64,000 nt of DNA from Cristatella mucedo (taxonomy: Eukaryota; Bryozoa; Phylactolaemata; Cristatellidae): assembly GCA_009760855.2 (NCBI GenBank), contig WPIO01000047.1:2310001-2374000 (forward strand). The letters run 5' to 3'. Positions within the stretch are counted from its first letter, which is position 1; every line of letters begins with the position of its first letter. This document shows, one piece after another, positions 1 to 11,675 of this stretch. The position numbers were made by a program, and so were the translations under genes. The notes under the pieces are model-generated. The model was not told the origin of the DNA. It saw only the letters and a list, made by a program, of their open reading frames with translations, and ran no database searches.

Positions 1-690
1 TTTCTACAGTGGCTTGCAAAACAGTTAACTAGCTCCTTAGTTCTGTCTCGGCTTGATTATTGCAATTCCCTTTTGGCTGGGCTACCAAAAAAAGCAACTA
101 GGCCACGGCAGCTAGCTATGATTATGGCTGCAAGGCTAGTTTTCAAGTCCCAGAGGTGTGAGCACGTGTCTCCTTTGCTGAAAGAGCTTGGATGAATGCC
201 GGTTGAGCAACTGATACAGAGCAAAGTTCTAACGCTGACCCACAAGGCCCGCCACGGTTTGGCTCCTTTGTACCAAGCTGAACTGCTGCACCAGTTTCAG
301 CCTCCTTGTGCCCTAAGGTTCTGTATGGGCAATGCATTAGCTGGTCTATTCCTCTGCTTAAAGGTAGTTGGCGACAAGGCTTTAGCTCTGCAGGTCCTAG
401 ACTGTGGAACTTGCTTCCACAATTCTTAAGCAACGATACCTACTCTCCTGCTGCGATTGTGGCTCAAGTTTTTCAGCGGTACTCACTACCTCAACTGCTC
501 TCTTGACCCTGCAATGCTTCCCACTTTCTCATTGTTGCGTGAGATGAAGTCTGTTGGCTAACGAATGCGTACCGAAAGACGCTTAGGCTGTGAGTGCGCT
601 ATACAAAACTCTCCTGCCAAACACCCACATAGTCTTTGTGGCTTTGTGGCTTTGTGGATTTACAGACGGAGATACATTAAATTGCATCTA
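1..690 (+). mobile_element. L2/CR1-like LINE, type 1, 3' part
   Basis: C-terminal reverse-transcriptase ORF remnant and 3' end of a non-LTR retrotransposon. The first 180 bases read in one frame as QWLAKQLTSSLVLSRLDYCN and then SLLAGLP, matching the post-catalytic region of L2/CR1-type polymerases. Stops and frame changes follow, for example a TGA just before the MPVEQ segment near 195. The coding part continues through a LTHKARHGLAPLYQAELLH block and ends near 610. The 3' end carries the type 1 signature ACAGACGGAGATACATTA near 662. The 5' part lies outside the window. The minus-strand copy at 4135-5140 is a close relative. Dead copy; family assignment is secure, clade name is inferred from motif similarity. 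Confidence 0.85.
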
Positions 691-1574
691 ATCAAGAAAG
701 CAGCACTAGAGCTAGAGAACTAGAGCAACTGCCGCCCGGTCTCCCTTCTACTATTCCTATCATATACACTGGAACGAGTCTCGCGTACCAGCTAAGCTCA
801 TAAATTGAAACTTCAAACTTTACATTAAATTACGTTACAATACAGTCTGGAGATTGATGACAGACATGAAAGCTGTCAATGCTTTAAGTCACCTTATATC
901 TTCTTAAAGCTTTCTAAAGAAAATTCTCACAAAATCGGAAATTTAAGACAGGTGCATCCACGAAAATTAGGAGTGAGCGACACAAAAAGAGGGAACATAC
1001 AAATTAATGAAAGGGCGACATGCGAAGTTGGGGAGAAGAACAAGCTATGAAGCTGTTCATAGGTATATATTGAACAATTGAAAACGCTTATTTTTGCATT
1101 CAATATTACCTTAGCATATTCAAGTAAATATTTTACGATGGTCTCGATAAGTGATTTAATTTTATTTGAGAGCATGGATTCACGAGCAAAAGTCTCAGCG
1201 TCTGCGGACTTTCCTCGTGTGGCTGGGTATTCTCTCGGGAATCAGTTGCAGTACATCAAACTTCACGGACTTACTGGAGAGATGGAATTATGTCAATGTA
1301 AATATCTAGTAAAACTTCGCTAGTTCTTAAGCAAAGGTCAACTGATTCAACGGCCTCATATTTACGCTGAAGAGCTTGCCGTGAATGATAAAGAGTCGCC
1401 TGCTGCAGGACTGCTGTTACGACAGAGAGCTAAAACGGAGCTCTTTCCGATGACCTAGTGCTAGTGTACTACTAATTGAACAAGAAACTACCGTATTTAC
1501 AAAGGAATACGAGTCGTGCTTTTTCTATATTTTTGAAAAATGAACCTGCAACTTATACATTGCAAGTCAGTGTC
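691..1574. other. Unassigned spacer
   Basis: AT-rich sequence between two LINE copies. The short ORFs on both strands (81-82 codons) overlap each other, lack recognisable motifs and look like chance. No gene or repeat recognised. Confidence 0.5.
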
Positions 1575-2511
1575 AGTCCCTGCACAGAGTGAATGTACCT
1601 TTACTTTGATCCATCCCAGCCTTCGAGCACCTCGAATTCATTCTCTCAACTTCTTTTCTGCTTGTATTGATGACATCCGCACATGAATGGCAACACATCA
1701 AAAAAAATTAAATGATAACAAAACTAAATTACTAGTTATGGGCAAACCAAGTGTGATTCAGAAATTTGAAAGGTTAACGCTCAAAATCGGCTCTGCCAGC
1801 ACATGTCCTGTTGAATCTGCACAATATCTAGGTGTCATGTTCCAAAGTGACCTTTTGTTAGACGACCACATCAGCTCCACAATCAAATCTGCCTACTTTC
1901 AGCTACATAACATTGCTAAAGTTCGAGCTTATTTAGATAAGGATATCACATCTAAGTTGGTCCATGCATTTGTGACATCCCGTCTTGACTTCTGAAACTC
2001 ACTGCTTGCTGGTCTACCGACATGTGCAATCAATCAATAACTGCTAGTGCAAAACTCTGCAGCTATTCTTTTCTGTCGTGAGCATGGCAGTTGCCACATC
2101 ACATTAATTCTGGCCAACCTGCACCTGCTACCAGTCAAGCAACGGATCGACTTCAAGGTTTTGTCACTCACTTTTAGGTCCCTTCATTCTTTGGATCTAG
2201 CCTATCCTTCAGATCTACTCCCCAAACGGGCCAAGCATCGTACCACTCGCTTTTGGGAATCAAGCAGTTTACTAATACCTCGTACAGATCTCAAATTCTT
2301 TCGAGACCGTGCATTTAGTTCTTATGCTCCCAAAGCCTTTCGCCAAAGCCAAAGCCAAAGCCAAAGCCAAAACACGCATTTCCACATTTTACACACAATA
2401 ATTTTATGGCTGGAGATCGCCACAATGTGAGAAACTGTATTAAAGGGTCCCGGCATTAGGAAGGCTATCATAATAGGCAAGGATATCAAGTGCAATATTA
2501 TTATTAAGGCT
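1575..2511 (+). mobile_element. L2/CR1-like LINE, type 2, 5'-truncated copy
   Basis: Begins just after the catalytic region with a decayed LYLCFD-like segment and runs through the conserved KLLVMGKPSVIQKFERLTLK block, LGVMFQSDLLLDDHISSTIK, the HNIAKVRAYLDKD helix and FVTSRLDF. Stops (TGA near 1994, TAA near 2038) and a frame change break it. The LPVKQRIDFKVLSLTFRSLH segment continues in another frame near 2126. The 3' region contains a small AGCCAA tandem (2343-2370) replacing normal sequence, and a remnant ATATCAAGTGCAATATTATT tail near 2485. Non-functional. Confidence 0.85.
2343..2370 (+). repeat. Hexamer microsatellite (AGCCAA)n
   Basis: About four to five perfect AGCCAA units inside the 3' part of the LINE copy. 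Probably a local slippage expansion of an AAAGCC motif that is single-copy in the relatives. Confidence 0.85.
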
Positions 2512-2589
2512 GAGAACCATTGAGATACGCACTCGTTGTGGATACCACGAATAAATGAGATGCAGCTGTTATTTCCACAGTAATTTGGA

Positions 2590-4130
2590 AGAAACAACTT
2601 AAATATTGAATTCCAGTTATACAGTACTGTTGTGGGTTTACCTACAAAATTTCATGCACTTGCCCGTTATCGTGCTATTGCATAAAATAGTCTGGGCCAG
2701 CCAGCTTTTTATTTTACACATAAGAACGGCCATACAGCTGCCATTTCCATAAAATGCTTCGCGAAGTTGCAATTTTAATTCCAAATTACTGAAAAAAAGT
2801 ATTAATAGTCATCCTCTAAATTTCATGAGACTGTGCCTGCACGTTCTCATGCTTTGGCTTCCAATGGCCCGGCCAGCCCAAGCCATTTCGACAGAAAGAT
2901 TGGAGCAACATTAATTTTGATTTCAACTAATAGACGACCGTATGCCAAGTCAACCGATCAAATTTCAGCCTTGCACTATCTCAGGCTATAGCCTAACTGG
3001 AATACAGCTGCAATTTCCGCGAAACCCTCCGCCCGGCTGCAGTTATAATTTTAAATTACAGCAAGCACTGTTCAGGGTTCACCTACTAAATTTCATGCGA
3101 TTGCGCTTGCGCGTTCTCATGCTATGGTATTAAATAGCCCAGACAAGCAAAGACTCCAAAACTAATCGAACTGCGATACAGCTGCCATTTCCACGAAAAT
3201 ATTCACCGCAGTGATGGTGGTTTTACGTAATAGCGAACATTGTTGGGGTTTATCCACAAAATGTCATGCAGTTTCGCATGTGCGTTCTCATACAAAAGCT
3301 TTCAATTTCGCGAGCCACAGTGCAATTTCCAACTGCGATACAGTTTCGCTGTCCATGATAGGTGCTGTGCAACATCAATTTTGGTTTCACATCTTAGAAA
3401 AAAAATGTGTTCCAGATTAACCAAGTAATTCCATTTCTTGCGCACGGGTGTTCTTATGCTATGGCCTCTCATGGCTCGTAGCTTCAGCCTCATTTGCATA
3501 ATGAAACTTCGATACAGCTCCATTTCTACGTTAAGCGTTTCGCAACCGTGGTTTCGGTTTCACATAATGGAAAACAGTTCTCGTGCTTAACTTAAAAAAT
3601 TTCATGCAAATGCGCTTGGGCGCTTTTATACTGTGGCCTTTACTGAACCGGGTCAGCTTCCACGTTACAGAAAACAGTTCTATGGGCTTATTTACTCAAT
3701 TTCTCGACATTGCAATGCACTTTCTCGTGGTATGACCTCCACTAGCATAGGTCAGCCAGCCTCACGCAGTCTTCGAAATGTAATACAGCAGAAATTTCCA
3801 AAATAGGCATTGCAAAACTGTGGTTTTAGTTCCGCACTATGGAAAAAAGTATTTAGGGATTACAATCAAATAATTCGATCGTGCTTCCTTTGCAGCAAAT
3901 GTAAAGTGCCTAAAAGAGATTACATTCTCTGAGGGGTCTATATCAAGTGTATTATTATTATTAATCCATGATATAAAGCAAGTGTAATCTAATGCTATGG
4001 CCTTCAATGGTCCGGACCATCAGAAGCCATAATATTACCACGCTTCAGTGAAATTGCATGGAATTTGGTGGGTAAACGAGGTCTACCGGTTTCTACAATG
4101 TGCAATCAAAATCGCAGTTTCGTGACACTA
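2590..4130 (+). repeat. Diverged satellite, ~170-bp period
   Basis: A recurring landmark of the form TTTACCTACTAAATTTCATGC starts near 2635, 2811, 3078, 3247, 3414, 3584, 3687 and 3857. The spacings of 176, 169, 167, 170 and 170 give the period. Spacings of 267 and 103 mark partial units. Each unit also contains a TGCGCTTGCGCGTTCTCATG block, a gene-free GGCCTTCAATGGCCCGG-like block and an ATACAGCTGCCATTTCC block. Units are strongly diverged, so the array is old. A LINE 3' tail interrupts it at about 3870-3970. Confidence 0.8.
3870..3970 (+). mobile_element. LINE type 2, 3' tail only
   Basis: About 100 bases match the last part of type 2 LINEs: CTTCCTTTGCAGCAAATGTAA, then the hairpin with AAAAGAGATT and TTCTCTGAGGGG, then ATATCAAGTGTATTATTATTATT. 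This is a severely 5'-truncated insertion inside the satellite. Confidence 0.85.
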
Positions 4131-4134
4131 TTTT

Positions 4135-5140
4135 TGAAATAATAACGTATCTCCGTCTGTAGCTCCATAAAGTCATAAAGACCATTTGGTTGTTACGCAG
4201 GAGAGTTTTGTATAGCACACTAACAGCCTAAGCGGCTTTCGGTACACATTCGGTAGCCAACAGACTTCGTCTCACGCAACAAAGAGAAGGTGGGAAGCAT
4301 AGCAAAGTCAGGAGAGCAGTTGAGGTAGTGAGTAGCGCGGAAGTAGCAGCTCAGGACCCCTGAAAAGAATGAGCCACAGTTGGCAGTAGGAGAGTAGTTG
4401 TCGTTGCGTAATAATCGTGGAAGCGAGTTCCACAGTCTATTACCTCCAGAGCTGAAGATGTCGCCAACGTTCTTTAAACGAAGGAATGGGACAGCTAATT
4501 TATTGTCCACACAGGACTTGAAGACACGAACAGGCTGAAATTTATGCAGCAGTTCAGCTTGGTACGAAGAAGCCAAGCCGTGGCGGGCCTTGTGTGTCAG
4601 CGTAAGAACCTTGCTCTGAATCCGTTGGTCAACCGGCACCCATCCTAGCTCTTTTAGCAAAGGAGACACGTGCTCAAACTTCTGGGACTTGAAGACTAAC
4701 CTTGCAGCCGTATTCATAGTCAGCTGCAGTGGCCTAATCGCTTTCTTTGGTAGCCCAGCCAAAAGGGAATTGCAATAATCAAGCCGAGACAGAACTAAGG
4801 AGCTAGTTAACTGTTTTGCAAGCCACTGTGGAAGACAGCTCCTAATCTTGGATAGGGATCGGAAGTGATGGCTAGCTTTAGAAGCAGTCTTCTGAATGAA
4901 GCTTTTAAAATTGAGGCAGTTGTCGAAAACGACACCTAAATTTCGAGCACGTGGTGATGATCGCACAATAGCATCACCTATTAGAAGAGCAATGCCTTTT
5001 AATCCAGCCACACGCTTACGCTGTCCTATGAGCAGCAGTTTGGTTTTATCGTTATTTAATTTCAGGAAGTTTTCCAACATCCAGGATCGAATATCAGATA
5101 GACCTTTTATTTTCTGCATAAGGATTTCAGGACTAAAAAA
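4135..5140 (-). mobile_element. L2/CR1-like LINE, type 1, 5'-truncated
   Basis: Minus-strand copy ending at the left in ATAACGTATCTCCGTCTGT, the reverse complement of the type 1 tail. It is truncated on the 5' side (right) near 5140, shortly before the WMLENFLKLNNDKTKLLLIG block that follows the reverse-transcriptase catalytic core in this group. The copy is unusually open compared with the other type 1 fragments, which suggests a fairly recent insertion. It lacks endonuclease and RT catalytic motifs, so it cannot be autonomous. Confidence 0.9.
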
Positions 5141-5287
5141 ATAGAAAATTAAGTTTTTACTAGAATCTGAAGGAGAATTATAATCCAGCAGTGACTTCGT
5201 AAACGTTCTACAGCTAAAACGAAGGATAACCACAGATTTGGGTATGGAAGCTTTCCCCAAACAGAATGTTTCTCGCAAGGACCGCAC
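4220..5287 (-). pseudogene. Open reading frame over LINE RT C-terminal region
   Basis: 355 codons without a stop. Residues from about 50 onward match the type 1 LINE polymerase C-terminus: RSWMLENFLKLNNDKTKLLL, RARNLGVVFDNCLNF, LDYCNSLLAGLPKKAIRPLQ, AARLVFKSQ, SKVLTLTHKARHGLA. The first ~50 residues are flanking DNA read through by chance. The region after the polymerase thumb has no known catalytic motif. No EN domain, no YADD. Best described as a truncated, still open fragment rather than a gene. Confidence 0.8.
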
Positions 5288-8200
5288 ATGTTAGGATCTA
5301 CCGCTGGCAAGAATCAAGCCAGTAAAGGTGTTCCAACCCACCAGCAGCTGGGATAACTTATTATAATAGCTGTATATTCAAATTAAATGGTTCTGCACAA
5401 CCAGCATAGGGATAACTCATCAAAAGAACCATCTACTGTTCATTAGTGACTTATGACAACACGTGCATACGGAATTCAGTCATCCAGTCGATACTAAAGG
5501 CATACATTTGATTCAGTCTTAGTATACTATAATGTTAACATTACAATTCTATTTAATCTGATCGATTGGCAAAATCTGAATGGCTAATTCTCTTGTTACT
5601 AGGAGTAAAAAAGCTTTCTTATACCTCAGAATACTGTTAAATAGTAGCACCTAAATAAAAAGATGTACTTGTACCTCTTACACACTGCCTGACTTGTTGT
5701 TTTAGATTGACAAACATTGATGCCACCAATGCAAAGTCATTCAACACTTGCAGTACTCTTTCCAGCAGTCAAGAGCTGCAACTTCAGCTCTGCTCACTTC
5801 CTTACTAACGCATCTTTACTTCCTGTCCTTCTACCTTAACGATGCCTCTAGCTTTATTTTTGTAAGGATTTTCTTCATTACGAAAAGAATATGTTTGGCT
5901 ATCGTGTTCACGCGGAATGCCACTCAGATTTATGGTACGGAGTTCAACACTTACATGTATTGCACCCACTTAGGGTTTTAGCTTTGTGATGTTTCAGAAG
6001 GAAACACGTTACATACATCTTGGGAAGTTTCCTCTGTAGTCACACCTATTGTATTCTCACGTATCTGTTGCAGTGAGAGGCGAGGCTGCAGCTCCTTTCA
6101 TTATATATATATATATATATATCTCAGCTTGCTGATTTTTTTAGTGAGAAAGAAAGGAATAATACATTTCGACGCTGAGTGTAGCTTCCAAATTGCTGCA
6201 GGATTAGACAGCTTGTCGGGTTGCATGTGAACAAAGCTACTGTTCCTAGATCTTCAAATTGATGCTGCTTATGGACCATCAATATGCGAAGAGAAATAGT
6301 GTACTTGACAAGAACTATCAATACAAATCCACAAAGAAAATAATTTGAAGGGAAAAGCGATCCCACCAGTAAGAACTTGCTGAAGACACCCCAGATCTGG
6401 CTGCTAAATGGCTTTCATTAGAAGCCACAAGGAAGAGACCATCTCGCCAGACACAACATGCCGGCGAAATCGAGTAAGAAGGAGAAGCACATTGGAACCG
6501 ATTGCAAAGCTAATGCGGTTAGTCAGTCATACCAAAATTACAAGCTGGGAATGCAGCGATAAAAGCGAAAGCTTGACGCATGCACAAAGCTAAAGCTGTT
6601 CGTAAATCCAGCCTGCAACAGCATTTGAGATAGACTGAAGAAAAGGCTAAAATATGAATTCGCCAGAGAGTTTTTTCCACTAATAAATAACTAGCTGAAA
6701 ACCAAATGAAATAAGTATTAAAAAGAAATAGTTGCGGACAAAATGTATTTTAAAGGTTATGCTTTACTTGCATTTACACATTAAAGGCAACATGCACACT
6801 TTCAGAAATTCACGGGTAGCCAGGTATGCTTTTGCAAAGAGTTGGGCTAGTTTTCTATACTATACTATACTAAACGAGTCAAAGCCTGGCCAAGAAAGTA
6901 TAAATGCTGGCTGATCAGGGCGAACTTTATAGTACTCTTTTACTAATAATTTGAAGAGTGTAAAAATACGTAGTATTTCACTAAGTACTTAAAGAGTCAG
7001 CTTGAGAACGCTATTAAAAAGAGAAAGCCACATAATCAAACGTTTGAGGTGAGCTTCAATCTAAAACGACTCTCGAAACATCAACGATTTAAAAAAGCAA
7101 GAGAATGAATGCTGAGGTTATTATATCTTTTGTAAAAAGACTTGAAGTCAATTTTAGAATTCTATCCAGGTGTTACACACCGATAGTCACGTTGAAATGT
7201 TTATTGTAAGGAAAAGGCTGAGTTAGTGATTCAGCTGGCGAGTTTAATTTACAAAAGTTATAACCCTCTGAAAGTAATAAAATGCACTCGCCTCAATTTA
7301 ATTATTTAAATTTTGATGTTCAGATAGACGTTTAGAAAGCAAAGGGTCGCATAAATTGAATTTCCTTGCTAGACCTATAATTAATCCAAGACGAAGTTGA
7401 TATTCTGAGGCATCTCCCAAATGAAACTTTTCTTGTGAATAATTGCAAGAAAAACAAAACTGTTGTCGGTATACTGTTTTATAAAATATTGGTTGTTTCT
7501 ACTCATGATCTGGATTTAGACTTAATATTTTTATTCACCGCAAATATTATGGGAAGACGGAATGCCAACCTGCTAGATTCCTGCCAGTCATTCGGAGAGG
7601 CACGTCATCAGATCTAATTGGGCCTTATGCTTGCAGACCTTTTTGGATTGCTTTTCTAAAAATAACAGATATTAATAAGTTTCTGATAATGCATACTGTA
7701 ATCCCTATTTGAAGACCTTCTTTTGTAAATATTTCTATTCTAGCAGCTGTTAAAGCAGTTAAATAGATAAATAGGAACGGACAGTTTAAAGTGAAGTGCA
7801 GCCGCTCAAAATTGATTATGGTGTAGGAATTTATGCATAAAAAGAGCTAAAAGTCAGTTGCCTTGCATGCTGATGATGTTGAAATATTGGCCACTATGAC
7901 ATGCAGACCAAATTGATCTGCTAGTTTACATGGGAGGTAAGAAGAATACTACTAAGAAGGCTACTTAAAAAATTGATGTTCCTGCTTAGCCCATCTTGGT
8001 CTATTTTGTGATGTTCGTAATAACATTCAACTGATTCTATATTAATAGGCAAAAGTACTCATCCGCTCTGAGAACTGAAAGTAATTAGGGAAATCCAAAG
8101 TGTACACTCAAAGGTCAATCAAATTTATTTGGCTGCCAATATTTGGAAGCGGTAATAATCTCCTTATCCTAGTACTTTCTGTGTATAAAAACTATACCAT

Positions 8201-9402
8201 CTCAATCTTGCACATATCTGCAATAATAATCCTATGCTCAGCTTACTTATACGCTTTTTAAGCTGAATAAAAAGTCAATCGAATATCTGAGGAACTTCAA
8301 TACGATTGCCTGGTCTCCTCCTTGTATTCCTTTAAAGGACAGAGCTGAAAGGACTCTCAGAATTTCCCTACGCTAATATATCAAATGAAGACCTATTCAT
8401 AAGGATATTTAGTAATATTGAAAAAATAATAATAAGTAAAAAATGATTCAGCACATGAAAAACTAAATGACATTCGCTTCAGTGGTCTCATCTAGGTGAG
8501 GATGGAAGAGCCTTTTTGATTTTGCTTATATCTACTTTCTGAGGCAGGTAAGCATCACATACTGCAGCAAGTAAACAAATAAAGGGTATATATATAGCAA
8601 CCATCGGTTTTTAGCGAGTTATCCTTAACGTTTATATGCCTGATTAGAATAAGCTTTTAATTAATAGCCATTGAATTGAGTTATTTTCAGCATACGTTTA
8701 AAAAAAATAAACGCGAATGGCTTTGACAAGATTAACTGATGTTGCCTATCTTTAACTAATTGATAGTTTTACTCTTAGGCCAACAAAAGTTTTAGTGTGA
8801 AAATCTCTAAACGTGCAATTCCTGCTGTAGGCGGTGAAGCTGAGTAATGAAACTACCTTACATCGACCTTCAATTCATTAGGTCTCGGTAGTTTAAAGTT
8901 CTGGAAATGACTTCTCAGGTAGCTCGTTACTCTTGAGCAGGTATAACGGTCTCGTTAACTATCAAACAAGGCTAGCATCACATAATTTAATCCGTATCTC
9001 TAACATGCAAGTTTATAATTTACGGAAACCATGCAAGCTCTCTGATGAAGTTCCATCGGTTTTCATATTTATCCATACTCTAAAACTTTGACTGGATACA
9101 ACAAATGTGTGATTAAAATTTGAGAGAAGCTTAATATGGATATTATTACCAGAATAATTTTCTTCATGAAAAGAATTTGTTCTATGTGAATTTTTGTGAT
9201 GCAATGCTGCATATCTTCTCTAACCTTTGCAACTATAAACCTACCAGTGTTTTTTGTTTAGAAATCAAAATCTCTGTACATTTGAGTTCCACTAACAATA
9301 ACCGTCGAAGTATTTGAAATAATTTGTACATTTTATTACAATCGTCTTTAATTGTAGAATTAGTGCCTATCATAACCAGCCACTATGTCACGATTCTTTT
9401 AG
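5141..9402. other. AT-rich region without recognisable gene
   Basis: Very AT-rich with frequent stops in all frames. ORFs are at most 80 codons and without motifs. A short (TA)n run lies at about 6101-6122. Exons upstream of the P450 remnant at 9403 could lie here, but none was recognised. Confidence 0.5.
6101..6122. repeat. (TA)n microsatellite
   Basis: Uninterrupted TA dinucleotide run of about ten units in AT-rich spacer. Confidence 0.85.
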
Positions 9403-9769
9403 AGGCTATATTCTATTGCGGCTCTTACGAGCAGGATCATTCAAGAGGAATTAGAAGTCTGTGGCTATCTCTAGGCTGCCGGCGTAAGTATGCGAAATAA
9501 CCTTAGCTTCTCCCAATACGTGCCCAATAGGTAGTAATTATGCTGCTGCTATTTGTTACAGACCCATGTCCAAGGAAGCACGTACTACGTAAATATAATC
9601 CCGAAATTATTTGAGCGACCAACTGAGTTCGAACCTGATAGATGGATCAGAGAATATTCAGCAGATGCAGGATTTGTATCTCAGCTCGTTTGGGGGACAT
9701 GGATCACGGATGTGTCTTGGTCGTCGCCTGGCCGAACAAGAGGCCTACATTGCAGTGTCAAAAATATGA
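9403..9769 (+). pseudogene. Cytochrome P450, two decayed exons
   Basis: Two adjacent exons encode the C-terminal, heme-binding part of a cytochrome P450. Exon 1 (9403-9483) follows a TTCTTTTAG acceptor and reads RLYSIAALTSRIIQEELEVC, then GYL, a TAG stop (9472-9474) and AAG, the usual 'RLYP...GY.IPAG' region. A 78-bp GT-AG intron (GTAAGT at 9484, TTTGTTACAG ending 9561) separates it from exon 2 in phase 0. Exon 2 gives THVQGSTYYV, then FERPTEFEPDRW (the PERF-type segment) and, after a +1 shift in a five-G run (9692-9696), GHGSRMCLGRRLAEQEAY with the heme-ligand Cys. A TGA at 9767 ends it early. The sequence most resembles mitochondrial-clan animal P450s (inference). The stop, frameshift and missing N-terminal and C-terminal parts indicate a pseudogene. 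A sequencing error could explain the G run but not the stops. Confidence 0.88.
9484..9561 (+). other. Intron of the P450 remnant
   Basis: 78 bases with donor GTAAGT and acceptor TTTGTTACAG. It is placed by continuity of the P450 alignment: AAG at the end of exon 1 and THV at the start of exon 2, phase 0. Confidence 0.8.
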
Positions 9770-11542
9770 AAATACATTAGCCCTAACACAAATCATATTA
9801 TTATTATTACATACTATTATGGCTTGAATGCAGGATATTCTCTAGTTAGCGTAAACCTCTACTCAAGATCTAGAGCAAAGAAGTGCCAGACGCAGCAACC
9901 TAGGAGTTTTTTACGTTTTTCATTGGAAGAAAGGGCCGTTATTTAAGCGTCTTTTTTCAAACGGTTCCTTATTAATGCACACCCATTTTAGTGCAAAAGT
10001 TTTATAAAATGTATACATATTCTAAAAAATTGAAGATCTAAAACATCCAATTAGTCTCGAGTTAGAGACATAAATTCGTGTATTTTAGTCTTTTATTTCT
10101 ATACTTCTAGTGGACATCAATATTTCTCCTAGAGCCTAAGATTTTTATTATTTGGCAATATTTAAAACAAATCAGGCATGCTAAAACTTCAGACGTCTTC
10201 CCATGTGAAGAAATTAGCAGTGACTGTGTTTTGGAACTGCCTGAAGCAATTTGCTATCGTTCGTAAGGATGTTATTTGCTTGTACCTTTGGAGCAATTTG
10301 AAGTTAGATTAAAAAGATTCAATAAGTATCATAATCTCTAAAAATCTATATTAATACTAGCGCTAGCATTTTTCAGGTGTAGTCGCGAGATTGAAGCGTC
10401 GTTATTTGAATGTGCACCTCCATTCACTACGTGTTTCTAAGAAATGCATACACAATTGATGGCAATGTGAGAGGAAAAAGCCGTGCTATCACATTTTTGG
10501 ATAATAGGGACTCAAGATTACTTGTAAATGATTTATCTGGTTTTTACTTTCTAATAGAAAGCATTAATTGTTATTGAGGCAGGTCGTAGGCTGCTCGGAT
10601 TTTAGTGGTGATCAACCTTTTTTGCCCTATTCAAGCACGGCAACCGCATCTCCGGCTCTTCATTCAGTGCCACCTCATTCAAGAGACTTTTTAATCAACA
10701 GATATTTACTTTTTTTACCTTGAGAAATTCATGGGCGAAATGAACATTTCTTTGTTATATTTCAGCTAACATTCTCTAACGCACTAAGATCGTTATTGCT
10801 TTATTGATGCTGGTGTTTTAAAACATTTCTGAACTAGTTTCCCACATTGTAGGCTGGTGTCTTACCCTGACTCAGCTACCGAATTAAGGCATATCCTTCA
10901 ACCAGGCCTGGCAAAAATAATACGTATTCGCGGCGGATAAATTAAAAACATTAAATTTGATTCCACATTTTATTTTTCAAAAATATTCAGTACAATATAT
11001 AATCAAATCATTCAAAGTGTCCCAATTTTAAATTTGAATCTTCAGGTTTTTTGCTGGTGCGAATTCCGGAATTTATAAGTTTGGGCACGAGCTGACCCTG
11101 TAACTCTGTGGACTTGCAAATTAAAATTTTTATTTGGACGGCCACGTTAATGTTAATACTTACGTTTTTTTAAAGGTAAAATTTTAATGTTAGTTAGAGT
11201 TAAATTAAGATTATATTAACTAATAAAAACTAGACACATTCCGAACACGGCAACAACATGAAAAGTGGTTATATTAAATGAAGATATGCATTTTTTTGTT
11301 CCTGCGACCTAGCGGTGCATTTAGTATCTTTGAAGATATAATTGAGATCATCTGTTTCAGCTTGAAATAAAATACATTGAAAAGGAATTTACCTCACAGG
11401 TATTGATTAAAAACTAATAAATTTATCTGCGTAACTGGTCTAAGTAAGCTAATTTTGGTTGCGCCTCCAGCTCGTAACAAATGCCTGCATCCCATCAAAA
11501 AAATGTCAGAGAATAATATCTTATTTTTCAGCTTCATGCTTA
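9770..11542. other. AT-rich spacer
   Basis: No ORF above 60 codons with motifs and no recognised repeat. The last P450 exon would be expected here if the copy were once complete, but none was seen. Confidence 0.5.
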
Positions 11543-11675
11543 CAGTGGTAGAATAGCCATAACTGCTAGTAGCACTGCATGCAGTGTGCAATAAAGGATC
11601 GCCAGCTGTACGATTTGAATCCACGACCTGGTTCGTGAACAGAGAGGAACTTATCTCCTGGGCTATCACGGCCCA
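11543..11675 (-). mobile_element. tRNA-derived SINE, family 2 (degenerate)
   Basis: Read on the minus strand it starts with a GGGCCGTGATAGCCCAGGAG-like tRNA head (A box). It continues to a B box remnant GTGGATTCAAATCG, then GCGATCCTTTATTGC and the tail GGCTATTCTACCACTG. The order and spacing match the better copies at 39201-39344 and 60003-60142. It is not a functional tRNA gene: the anticodon arm and acceptor pairing are not maintained. Confidence 0.75.
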
